Shown: positions 1-5,390 of the stretch, in pieces
How positions within the stretch are numbered: position 1 is the stretch's first letter
Layout: each line of letters begins with the position of its first letter
NCBI GenBank assembly: GCA_017880985.1
Contig: JADGRK010000179.1
Location: forward strand, 1 to 5,675
DNA from: Rhodoferax sp.
GTDB lineage: Bacteria > Pseudomonadota > Gammaproteobacteria > Burkholderiales > Burkholderiaceae_C
Reading direction: 5' to 3'
DNA length: 5,675 nucleotides
The notes under the pieces: generated by a model
The model's input: the letters and a program-made list of their open reading frames with translations, nothing else
The model's database searches: none
Told to the model about the DNA's origin: nothing
Program-made: the position numbers and the translations under genes

Positions 1-1
1 A

Positions 2-811
2 CTTGGTCAACAAACCCAAGGCCCTACCGCTTCCTCACCAGTCGTTTCGAAGCAGGTCGGGCCTAACATCTATATGTTCACCGGCGGACGGGGCGCGAAT
101 ACGGGTGCATACATCGGCGAAAAGGAAGTGCTGCTCATCGACTCGAAACAAGATTTGGTGTCGGTCGGACAGGTGCTCGCGGCAATCAAGAAACTCACGG
201 ACAACCCGGTCACGCGCTTGGTGAACACCCATGCGGATGGCGACCATGTGTTCGGCAACCGGTTCCAGCCCGCGGGTCTTACCTTCATCGCACACGAGAA
301 CTGTCTCAAAGAATTCTTCGCTCCCTCCATGAGTGGGACCCCATCCGATTGGAACAACCCCGCGCTCAAGGAATTCCTGCCCTCGGTCATCTACAAGGAC
401 AGAATGGATCTACAGGTCGGCGCGAAACGTATCGAACTCCATTATTTCGGAGTTGGCCACACCACTGGCGATACGGTAGTGTATTTTCCGGATGAGAAAG
501 TGGCGTTCATCGGCGACCAGATATTCACCGACCGCGTGCAGTTGATTCATGCCTACAAGGGCGGGAGTTCGTTCGGTGAGGTAGCGGCACTGGAAAAGAT
601 GCTCTCTACCATCGATGCCCAGAAATTTGTAGCCGGGCACAATGATGTGATCGATCGCGCTGCAGTCCACAACCATATTGCCCAGATGAAGGCCCTGCAG
701 GAGAAAGTGCGCGGTCTCAAGGTGACAGGCCAGAGCATCGAGGAGGTGCAGAAACAGTTTGAGCCGAACCAGTCGGCGCTGGTCCAGACGATTTATAACG
801 AGATCAAATGA
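2..811 (+). CDS. MBL-fold (metallo-beta-lactamase superfamily) hydrolase, 5' end outside window
   Basis: The frame is open from base 2 to the TGA at 809-811 (269 residues visible), so the true start lies upstream of the window. The first ATG at 74 is internal: the preceding codons read VGPNIY, the usual first strand of this fold. Counting from that Met, I see GANTGAYIGEKEVLLIDS (strand and turn), the metal motif THADGDHVFGN (H53, D55, D57, H58), GHTTGD (H129, D133), IGDQIF (D148) and AGHND (H189). These are the ordered ligand motifs of a dinuclear metal hydrolase. The usual HxHxDH is HxDxDH here, so the second His is Asp; this is probably a subfamily trait, since everything around it is intact. 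The substrate cannot be told: glyoxalase-like thioesters, lactones or beta-lactams are all possible. The first visible residues are Gln/Ser/Pro-rich, as after a signal peptide, but the signal itself would be off-window. The next gene on the same strand starts about 180 bp downstream. Confidence 0.9.
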   Translation, partial: LGQQTQGPTASSPVVSKQVGPNIYMFTGGRGANTGAYIGEKEVLLIDSKQDLVSVGQVLAAIKKLTDNPVTRLVNTHADGDHVFGNRFQPAGLTFIAHENCLKEFFAPSMSGTPSDWNNPALKEFLPSVIYKDRMDLQVGAKRIELHYFGVGHTTGDTVVYFPDEKVAFIGDQIFTDRVQLIHAYKGGSSFGEVAALEKMLSTIDAQKFVAGHNDVIDRAAVHNHIAQMKALQEKVRGLKVTGQSIEEVQKQFEPNQSALVQTIYNEIK

Positions 812-919
812 GGTCGGGGTCAACGTCATGTCAAAACTGTTGGCCAGCTGTTTGACCAACATTCCCGTGAGCTGACTGCTTTACAGCAGGAAGACCTAGA
901 ATTTGCGGCAACGGCCTGA
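812..919 (+). other. 35 open codons directly in frame after the MBL stop; possible gene remnant or extension
   Basis: After the TGA at 809-811 the same frame stays open to a second TGA at 917-919. The translation includes VGQLFDQHSRELTALQQED, which looks like ordinary helical protein. No ATG, GTG or TTG lies in this frame, so it is not a free-standing gene. It may be the relic of a longer ancestral C-terminus, the tail of a lost neighbouring gene, or chance. I do not recognise the family. Otherwise 812-989 is the leader of the XRE-like gene, where I find no convincing promoter or terminator. Confidence 0.3.
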
Positions 920-989
920 TAACTGCCGGTGCCATGCCAAACAAATCGTCTCGCTTAACGTGCAACGATTCAACTCGAGAACTATGAAA

Positions 990-1418
990 ATGCCGAAACT
1001 AGCCACAGTCCTGAAGGATGAAATCACGCGCCTTGCCCGAAAGGAAGTTCGAGCCGAGAGCCTTCCCATGCGCAAAGCAGCCGTGCAGTTCCGCACCGAT
1101 ATCAACGCATTAAAGAGACGCGTGGCAGCTCTCGAAAAGCAGGTCGCCTCGCTGAGCAAGGCTGCCACCATAAAGAAGACCAAAACAGCCAGTGATCCTG
1201 CGACCATTCGTTTCAGCTCAAAGGGATTCGGCACCCTGAGGCGTCGACTCGGCTTGTCCGCTGCAGAAATGGGCTTCTTGCTTGATGCATCGGATCAATC
1301 CATCTACAAATGGGAACGCGGCGTCAGGCCAAGGCCCAATCAGATGCCAAAGATTGCCACACTCAGAAAGATGAGCAAACAGCAGGTGGCCGAACTGCTC
1401 AAGTCACTCAAGAAATAG
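990..1418 (+). CDS. Small XRE-like helix-turn-helix protein (probable DNA-binding regulator)
   Basis: This is a 142-residue protein from the ATG at 990. Residues 1-25 are MPKLATVLKD followed by a basic stretch (EITRLARKEVRAE). Residues about 36-60 (INALKRRVAALEKQVASL) have coiled-coil-like spacing. A Lys/Thr-rich linker follows. Residues about 80-140 resemble an XRE/Cro-type HTH: LRRRLGLSAAEMGFLLDAS, then SIYKWERG, the classic recognition-helix end, then QMPKIATLRKMSKQQV. Start choice: the frame is open from 903 and has ATGs at 903, 984 and 990. The purine stretch GAGA at 977-980 is 9 nt from 990 but only 3 nt from 984, and MPKLATVLK resembles the usual start of such proteins. The role is inferred to be DNA binding with dimerisation through the N-terminal helix; the target is unknown. 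It ends 65 bp before the convergent DUF3750 gene. Confidence 0.75.
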   Translation: MPKLATVLKDEITRLARKEVRAESLPMRKAAVQFRTDINALKRRVAALEKQVASLSKAATIKKTKTASDPATIRFSSKGFGTLRRRLGLSAAEMGFLLDASDQSIYKWERGVRPRPNQMPKIATLRKMSKQQVAELLKSLKK

Positions 1419-1483
1419 GTTTGGCCGGGGTGCCGCTGAGTGTCCGCCGAAACCTGCCGAGCTGCCACCAGCCAGGCACCGTA

Positions 1484-2293
1484 TCATCGATGAGCCAGTT
1501 CGTGGTCTGGACTCGACACGGGATTAGGTGTGGCCACATGCTTGAACCCCAAACGTCCCCAGAAGGGCAGTCGCAGCGCCGGGGAATTGAGGTCAATTCC
1601 AAAATTCAGACCCAGCACATTGAATTCCAGTCCTTCTTCCACCCCCACGCTCACGCCAAGCAAGCCCAGCAGCGAGATTTGCAGACCAGAGCCGGACGGA
1701 GACACGCCCACCGGGCTCGTCAACGGCCTGTAGTCCTTGCCGATGGCATTGGCAGGCAAGTCGAGCTTGAGCGCCGGCACCTGTCGCCCGATGTGCGCCA
1801 AGAATGTATTGCTGTTGGGGCCAGGGTAACTGCGGTATTGGTCGGCATAAGGGTAGCTGAGCACGGCGGCTTCGATGTCATCGATCATGGATTCAGCGTC
1901 TTTTCCCCGGTGGTCCACCAAAAGCTCAGGGGTCGCTCCGTACCAGAGTCCGTCAGGCAGGGCGTAGTTGCGCTGCAGCACCTGGGGAGCACGCCAGCCG
2001 ACCACGTCGTAACGGGTGTAGGCCGTCTCGCCCCTGCGCTTGTAGATGATCCAGGGATGCACCGCAAAGTAGCCTCGCCAACCATAAGTCGGAGCCGCAT
2101 AGACCTGAACAACGGCGAGGTCGACCAGCTGCACCGGGTCCGGAGCGATTCCGGCTGAGTGTCTTGGAGCGGTAGCCCAGCTCCTGCTCGGGACTTCGGA
2201 GATCTGAGAACTGTCCTGCGCAAGTCCAGCTTGAGAAACAAGGACAAGGCAGGCCACAAGACCGGTGCGCATCAAGCGAGAAGGATTTTTCAA
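1484..2293 (-). CDS. DUF3750-family secreted protein of unknown function
   Basis: This is a 269-residue protein, close to what I recall as the family's usual length (about 265-285). The N-terminus MKNPSRLMRTG with hydrophobic LVACLVLVSQAGLAQ is a Sec-type signal peptide with likely cleavage after AGLA, so the mature protein should be periplasmic. The family fit rests on LAVVQVYAAPTYGWRGYFAVHPW (H79, W81), YTRYDVVGWR, PDGLWYG, SYPYADQYRSYPGPNSNTF (about 147-164), IGKDY and the C-terminal LISLLGLLGVSVG-like and LEFNVLGLNFGIDL stretches. No function is established for the family that I know of. The conserved-looking His in AVHPW and the GPNSNTF turn would be reasonable candidates for an active site, but that is inference. 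The longest start is TTG at 2291-2293, preceded by AGGT; an in-frame ATG lies at 2270-2272. The gene lies downstream of the thioredoxin-like gene (115 bp gap) and may share its transcript. Confidence 0.85.
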   Translation of the reverse strand: MKNPSRLMRTGLVACLVLVSQAGLAQDSSQISEVPSRSWATAPRHSAGIAPDPVQLVDLAVVQVYAAPTYGWRGYFAVHPWIIYKRRGETAYTRYDVVGWRAPQVLQRNYALPDGLWYGATPELLVDHRGKDAESMIDDIEAAVLSYPYADQYRSYPGPNSNTFLAHIGRQVPALKLDLPANAIGKDYRPLTSPVGVSPSGSGLQISLLGLLGVSVGVEEGLEFNVLGLNFGIDLNSPALRLPFWGRLGFKHVATPNPVSSPDHELAHR

Positions 2294-2297
2294 GATT

Positions 2298-2301
2298 ACC
2301 T
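2298..2301 (-). promoter_or_regulatory. Shine-Dalgarno that favours the TTG start of the DUF3750 gene
   Basis: On the minus strand AGGT lies 4 nt before the TTG at 2293 (bases 2294-2297 between). The alternative ATG at 2272 is preceded by a T- and C-rich stretch without any purine-rich site. An in-frame TAG shortly upstream rules out any longer start. The site is short, so the start call stays moderate. Confidence 0.45.
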
Positions 2302-2384
2302 ATTATCCGAGGCGGCAGTGATCCTTGCCGTGGGCTTGCCATTGCCGTTCGCCGTGTTCTGGATCTGGTTGTCAGTGGAGTGGG

Positions 2385-2402
2385 TCTACTGGATCTACTG
2401 GA
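2385..2402. repeat. 9-bp perfect tandem duplication (TCTACTGGA x2)
   Basis: TCTACTGGA occurs twice in a row at 2385-2393 and 2394-2402, in the gap between the thioredoxin-like and DUF3750 genes. A looser CTGGATCTGG copy lies just before, near 2359-2368. It looks like a small slippage duplication in non-coding DNA, with no known function. Confidence 0.6.
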
Positions 2403-2408
2403 GTGCGG

Positions 2409-2747
2409 TCAAACCAGAGGCGATGACTCGATCTGCGCGAGGGCTCTGCGGATCGCGCCGGCGTCGCCAGTTCGAACCAGGCGTGCGATTTCCCGGCCAT
2501 TACTGAGAAATACCAACGTAGGCCAAAGCTTCACTTTGAATGAACGCCCCAGAGGTCGGCCGCTACCGTCAGCGATTTTGATATGGCGCACGTTCGGGTG
2601 ATCGGCAAAAGCGGAGGCCAGCAGCGGTTGGGCGGCGCGACAGTATCCGCACGACGGGCTGCCAAACTCAAGCACGGTGGGCCCTTCGAGCATGTCGATT
2701 TCCGCGCGCGCCGGTTCGACCGCCGCATACACTTCGTTCATTGTCAT
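2409..2747 (-). CDS. Thioredoxin-fold family protein with CGYC redox site
   Basis: This is a 112-residue protein without a signal peptide, so cytoplasmic. The thioredoxin fold shows as TVLEFGSPSCGYCRAAQPLL (redox pair C33/C36 at the start of the long helix), then HIKIAD, then KLWPTLVFLSNG, where P76 is the expected cis-proline facing the active site, then GREIARLVRTGD and a C-terminal helix. It should act as a thiol-disulfide reductase or exchange protein. CGYC differs from the CGPC of thioredoxin 1 and resembles oxidant/isomerase-like or specialised thioredoxins, so the partner is open. The start is ATG 2747 or ATG 2741 (MTMNEV); neither has a close Shine-Dalgarno, an AGG being about 14 nt away. 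It is divergent from the truncated hemerythrin-like gene (73 bp between starts) and upstream of the DUF3750 gene on the same strand. Confidence 0.88.
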   Translation of the reverse strand: MTMNEVYAAVEPARAEIDMLEGPTVLEFGSPSCGYCRAAQPLLASAFADHPNVRHIKIADGSGRPLGRSFKVKLWPTLVFLSNGREIARLVRTGDAGAIRRALAQIESSPLV

Positions 2748-2820
2748 AAGACTGCAAGCTGCCTACGAATATCTAAAGGATTAAGTTGTCGATCACTATA
2801 ACCCGCCAACATCAGTTGAT
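2748..2820. promoter_or_regulatory. Short divergent intergenic region, presumed promoters both ways
   Basis: These 73 bp separate the starts of the thioredoxin-like gene (minus) and the hemerythrin-like fragment (plus). The stretch is richer in A+T than its flanks. A TATAAC at 2797-2802 on the plus strand is a possible -10 box for the hemerythrin-like gene, but I find no good -35 at the right distance, nor a clear promoter for the minus strand. Assignment rests mainly on gene layout. Confidence 0.35.
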
Positions 2821-2901
2821 ATGAAAACCTCAAGCAGTGTGAACTTGCCCGGTCATCGCGCGCCAGCAGTGGGACTGGAGTCGCCTTTTGAAATGCTGGT
2901 T
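2821..2901 (+). pseudogene. 5' fragment of a hemerythrin-domain protein gene, truncated by an inverted-repeat element
   Basis: From the ATG at 2821 the frame reads MKTSSSVNLPGHRAPAVGLE and then SPFEMLV. From recalled sequences, LPGHRAPAVG..xPFEML is the N-terminus of cytoplasmic HHE/hemerythrin-domain proteins, where it is normally followed by ACHERV-like helix 1 and the iron-binding HHE motifs. Here the resemblance stops after 27 codons, exactly where the left repeat of a 151-bp element begins (2902). The frame happens to stay open to 3104, but through repeat sequence with no iron-ligand motifs. The rest of the gene is not found before the next gene, so it appears deleted as well as interrupted. 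Family members bind a di-iron centre and respond to oxygen or NO; this copy cannot. A chance resemblance is possible because only 27 residues support it. Confidence 0.55.
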
Positions 2902-2926
2902 TGTTTCCGCCGATACGGATTTGACC
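2902..2926 (+). repeat. Left terminal inverted repeat of the 151-bp element
   Basis: This 25-bp repeat pairs with 3028-3052 in inverted orientation, 22 of 25 positions identical. It starts TGTTTCCGCCGATACGG and ends in TTGACC, followed directly by AGGGG, a TGACCAGGGG-type motif. Confidence 0.65.
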
Positions 2927-3027
2927 AGGGGCGCCAGAATTCAGTGATCACCCCCTGGAGCGTGAAAACTCAATGGTCTAGCGGGTTGCCAATCTGTTGC
3001 CCCTGGTCAGTCAAAATTGGCAGGGGT

Positions 3028-3052
3028 GGTCAAATCGGCATCGGCGGCAACA
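3028..3052 (-). repeat. Right terminal inverted repeat of the 151-bp element
   Basis: This is the inverted partner of 2902-2926. Read on the minus strand it starts TGTTGCCGCCGATGCCG and ends in TTTGACC. It is abutted on its outer side by a second, partial copy of itself (3053-3071). Confidence 0.65.
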
Positions 3053-3061
3053 GCCGATGCC
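3037..3061. repeat. Strong hairpin at the right end of the element (9-bp stem, 7-nt loop)
   Basis: GGCATCGGC at 3037-3045 pairs perfectly with GCCGATGCC at 3053-3061 around the loop GGCAACA. The symmetry continues imperfectly to TGGTCA at 3027-3032 and TGACCA at 3066-3071, giving about 15 of 19 paired positions. No T-run follows on either strand, so it is not a standard intrinsic terminator. It is better explained as two element ends meeting head to head. Confidence 0.6.
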
Positions 3062-3340
3062 AGAATGACCAGATTGGCATACTTGTGCCGATTGCGGATT
3101 GATCAAACCTTGACCTCCTGCAAGACAAGGGGTGTCCCATCTATCCTCGGATTTGCCTGGTCAGAGTATTTTCGGCACACATGATCAATTTGACGTCGAC
3201 ACCAACAATCTCAGCCTCCAGGTTGGTTAAAGAAAGTTCGAAAATTCACTTTAAATCCACTATCTACCTCGGGGGCAGAAAGACGGCTAGATGATTTTCA
3301 GAACCGGTCAAGGTGTGTTGCTCACACGCTTACAACCTGG
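3053..3340. other. Intergenic stretch without a gene; repeat-like flank of the element
   Basis: These 288 bp hold no convincing coding sequence on either strand. More TGACCA/TGATCA/TGGTCA steps appear near 3066, 3099, 3159 and 3182, suggesting that degraded mobile-element DNA continues to about 3190. Beyond that the sequence is more A+T-rich, with two weak hairpins: ACCAAC/GTTGGT at 3201-3227 and GTGTG/CACAC at 3313-3327. The second is 14 bp past the stop of the SMP-30 gene, but neither has a T-run, so no terminator is called. The missing part of the hemerythrin-like gene is not here. Confidence 0.5.
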
Positions 3341-4324
3341 CTACACAGCACCGCGTGCCCCGACATAAAGCGCGTACAACGAATGACTGCCCGCCATGTA
3401 CAAGCGGTTTCTCTTGGCGCCGCCGAAGGTCAGGTTGGCACAACGCTCGGGCAATCGAATGAATCCAATGGGTTTGCCTTGCGGGTTGAACACCATGACC
3501 CCATCCAGATCCGCCGAGTCGACGCCCGGCGCACCATTGCTGCCCCAGCCGCACCAAAGGTTACCGTCCGTGTCGACCCTGAATCCGTCGATGGCACCCG
3601 CGCCGTTTGCATCGACACCTTTCGTCTTGTTCGACAACGTATACCCATCAGAACCTAGGTCATAGGCCCAGATGAGCCGACTGGGCTGCGCGCGCGAATC
3701 CGCGATGTACAGCCGGGTCTCGTCCGGCGAAAAGGCGAGCCCGTTGGGTCCGAGAAGGTCCGAAGTGACGTGAAACAGGCGACCGTCGGGCGCTATCCGA
3801 TACACTGAGGCCGGCAGTTCGGGAGCGGCCTTATCGCCTTCCCAATCACTGTCGATGCCAAAGGGCGGATCGGTGAACCATATCGAGCCATCGGATTTGC
3901 ACACGATGTCATTGGGCGAGTTCAGCCGCCGACCCTCAAAGCTGTCAGCGAGGACGGTAATGCTTCCGTCGTATTCGGTCCGTGTGACGCGACGAGAGAG
4001 GTGCTCGCAAGTGAGCAGTCGGCCCATGCGATCGCGCGTGTTACCGTTCGCAAAGTTCGATGGCATGCGAAAAACACCCCATGCGCCTGATGCCTCGTCG
4101 TAGCGCATGATTCGATTGTTGGGAATATCGCTGACCAGAAGGTAGCGCCCGTCGCCGAACCACACTGGACCTTCGGCCCAACGCATGCCACTGCCGAGTT
4201 GTTCCAGATGACTACTGTAGAGCCGGTACTTTGCAAAGCTCGGGTCCAGGATCTGAACAGCCGGATCGGGGTAACGCTGGCTGGGCATGAAGTCGAAACT
4301 CCGTCTGTTGCGTTCGTCTTGCAT
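3341..4324 (-). CDS. SMP-30/gluconolactonase/LRE-family sugar lactonase
   Basis: This is a 327-residue protein with no signal peptide, so probably cytoplasmic. It has the six-bladed propeller signatures of the SMP-30 family in order: RWAEGPVWFGDGRYLLVSDI (E51), NGNTRDRMGRLLTCEH, LNSPNDIVCKSDGSIWFTDP (N138), GPNGLAFSPDETRLYIADS (N194), IDGFRVDTDGNLWCGW (D246) and a final NLTFGG...LYMAGSHSLYALYV blade. By analogy with known members, E51, N194 and D246 are the expected divalent-metal ligands and N138 a substrate-side residue. The family hydrolyses sugar lactones such as gluconolactone; the exact sugar cannot be read from sequence. The length is slightly above the usual 290-310. The start at ATG 4324 is supported by AAGGAG; a second in-frame ATG (residue 13, 4288) also has GGAG 10 nt before it. 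Neighbours give no sugar operon: the gene is flanked by empty stretches on both sides. Confidence 0.93.
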   Translation of the reverse strand: MQDERNRRSFDFMPSQRYPDPAVQILDPSFAKYRLYSSHLEQLGSGMRWAEGPVWFGDGRYLLVSDIPNNRIMRYDEASGAWGVFRMPSNFANGNTRDRMGRLLTCEHLSRRVTRTEYDGSITVLADSFEGRRLNSPNDIVCKSDGSIWFTDPPFGIDSDWEGDKAAPELPASVYRIAPDGRLFHVTSDLLGPNGLAFSPDETRLYIADSRAQPSRLIWAYDLGSDGYTLSNKTKGVDANGAGAIDGFRVDTDGNLWCGWGSNGAPGVDSADLDGVMVFNPQGKPIGFIRLPERCANLTFGGAKRNRLYMAGSHSLYALYVGARGAV

Positions 4325-4334
4325 GCGATCGAAT

Positions 4335-4340
4335 CTCCTT
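4335..4340 (-). promoter_or_regulatory. Ribosome binding site of the SMP-30 gene
   Basis: AAGGAG on the minus strand, 10 nt from the ATG at 4322-4324. It is the best Shine-Dalgarno in the window and decides the longer start, although a GGAG with the same spacing precedes the internal ATG at 4286-4288. Confidence 0.7.
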
Positions 4341-4581
4341 TATCTGTGGGGCGGTGAGTGTTTACAATGTGATCGAAGCAAAAGCCCGTCCAAAATGGAC
4401 CAGCTCAAGCCGCCGAGGAAGATCGCGTTCGCGTGCACTTGCCATTGGCATTGGCATGATACGACCTTGGGCCATCGCATAGCCTCGGCAAGGCCTTGTC
4501 TACAGGCTGCTCGCCTCGGCTTTGATGGGAACAAGGTCGTGAGAAACGACAGTTAGAGTTCATGGCGAACGAAACAAAAAC
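4341..4581. other. Intergenic region between transporter ATPase and SMP-30 genes
   Basis: These 241 bp hold no supported gene on either strand. They form the 3' flank of the ATPase gene and the leader of the SMP-30 gene, both on the minus strand. A small symmetrical cluster, TGCCATTGGCATTGGCAT at 4440-4457 (a TGCCA/TGGCA palindrome plus a repeated ATTGGC), could be an operator half-site group but is too short to be sure. I find no -35/-10 pair with acceptable spacing and no hairpin plus T-run after the ATPase stop. Confidence 0.4.
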
Positions 4582-5307
4582 TCAGTTCAAACCCAAAAAG
4601 TTTTTTAACTCAGGCGTCTGCGGTCGAGCAAGAATATATGGACCACCGGTTTCCCATACCAGCCCATCTCGCATGTAAATGATTTTGCTTGCAACTTTTT
4701 GAGCAAAACTCATTTCGTGGGTCACCAAAATCATCGTCATTCCAGTCGCCGCTAGCGACTCAATAACCTTGAGAACCTCCCCGGTCAGCTGCGGGTCCAG
4801 CGCCGAGGTCACTTCATCAAAAAGCATGACCTGAGGCTGCATGGCAAGCGCCCGAGCAATGGCCACCCGTTGCTGTTGTCCGCCCGACAATTGCTCCGGG
4901 TAGCTCTGCGCTTTCATTAGCAAATCAACTTGGTTAAGCACTGTATCCACCAACGACTTAGCATCAACTTTTGAAAGCTTGCGCACATGAGTCAAGGCCA
5001 AGCTGATGTTTTGCTCTACCGTCAGATGGGGGAAAAGGTTGTAGCTCTGAAAGACAATTCCCACGTCCCGGCGCAGTTGCTTAAGGCTCAACTTGGCGTC
5101 GCCCAACTCGTGGCCACATACCACAATACGGCCCGTGTCTATGGTCTCGAGATGGTTGATACAGCGCAGCGCGGTACTCTTACCAGAACCGCTCTGACCA
5201 ATAATGGCAACGACCTCTCCCTTTCGCACCTCAAAGTTCACACCGCGCAGCACCTCATTGGCACCAAAACGTTTATGCACATTTTCGAGTTGAACAACGG
5301 TTGTCAT
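4582..5307 (-). CDS. Polar amino acid ABC transporter ATP-binding protein (GlnQ/HisP-like)
   Basis: This is a 241-residue protein, the normal length for the polar amino acid uptake (PAAT) ATPases. All nucleotide-binding motifs are present in order: Walker A GQSGSGKST (37-45), Q-loop at Q87 in VFQSYNLFPHLTVEQN, signature LSGGQQQR (140-147), Walker B VMLFDE (160-165) with D-loop SALD, and the switch His in VTHE (H197). The YNLFPHLTVEQN stretch after the Q-loop is typical of GlnQ/HisP/ArtP-type proteins. DEVTSALD in place of DEPTSALD is a common variant of this group. It should act on the cytoplasmic face of the inner membrane, powering a permease not seen in this window. It lies 83 bp downstream of the binding-protein gene on the same strand, so co-transcription is likely. 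The start ATG at 5307 has only a weak GGA upstream; MTTVVQLENVHKRFG is the expected N-terminus. Confidence 0.95.
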   Translation of the reverse strand: MTTVVQLENVHKRFGANEVLRGVNFEVRKGEVVAIIGQSGSGKSTALRCINHLETIDTGRIVVCGHELGDAKLSLKQLRRDVGIVFQSYNLFPHLTVEQNISLALTHVRKLSKVDAKSLVDTVLNQVDLLMKAQSYPEQLSGGQQQRVAIARALAMQPQVMLFDEVTSALDPQLTGEVLKVIESLAATGMTMILVTHEMSFAQKVASKIIYMRDGLVWETGGPYILARPQTPELKNFLGLN

Positions 5308-5349
5308 GAGAAGAAATCCAAGCTTGTTCTACGGAACATCAAAAATGCG

Positions 5350-5370
5350 TGCTGCTGCTGCTGCGGCGGC
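5350..5370. repeat. Trinucleotide run, TGC x5 then GGC x2
   Basis: Five TGC triplets (5350-5364) run into two GGC triplets (5365-5370) in the 83-bp gap between the binding-protein stop and the ATPase start. On the minus strand this reads GCC-GCC-(GCA)5. It sits in the transcribed gap, not in a supported gene, and is prone to slippage. Confidence 0.7.
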
Positions 5371-5390
5371 TTCTTCCGGATACTAATAAA

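Larger units (their letters stand above)
2902..3052. mobile_element. 151-bp inverted-repeat-bounded element, IS21-end-like remnant or MITE
   Basis: Bases 2902-2926 and 3028-3052 are 25-bp inverted repeats matching at 22 of 25 positions, beginning TGTTTCCGCCGAT on the left and ending ATCGGCGGCAACA on the right. Between them lie imperfect direct repeats of the form CCCTGG...GTGAAAACT/GTCAAAATT, and TGACCA, TGATCA or TGGTCA steps at roughly 22-30 bp spacing (about 2923, 2945, 2973, 3003, 3027). Such repeated motifs inside the ends are, as I recall, typical of IS21-family elements. There is no transposase gene, so it is either a deletion derivative with two ends joined or a non-autonomous MITE. 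I see no clear target duplication next to the ends. It sits exactly where the hemerythrin-like gene breaks off. Confidence 0.55.

Noticed and set aside
1419..1483. Shared terminator between the convergent XRE-like and DUF3750 genes
   Set aside because: The only pairing seen, GGTGCC with GGCACC, has a loop of about 40 nt and no T-run on either side.
1310..2158. Long plus-strand open frame (282 codons) across the DUF3750 region
   Set aside because: It is antisense to the DUF3750 gene, which has a signal peptide and clear family motifs. The plus-strand translation is rich in Arg/His/Gln and lacks any recognisable domain.
2821..3104. Complete 93-residue protein starting at 2821
   Set aside because: Only the first 27 codons look like a protein family. 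The rest runs through inverted-repeat element DNA and merely happens to lack stops.
2902..3190. CRISPR array, because of the roughly regular TGACCA-type steps
   Set aside because: The repeats are short, imperfect and in both orientations, with no constant repeat or spacer length and no cas genes. Mobile-element ends explain them better.
3313..3327. GTGTG/CACAC hairpin downstream of the SMP-30 stop as terminator
   Set aside because: The stem is only 5 bp and there is no T-run on the minus strand.
4345..4400. Sigma-70 promoter for the SMP-30 gene (TTGGAC and TGTAAA on the minus strand)
   Set aside because: The spacing between the two boxes is 21 nt, too long for a standard promoter.
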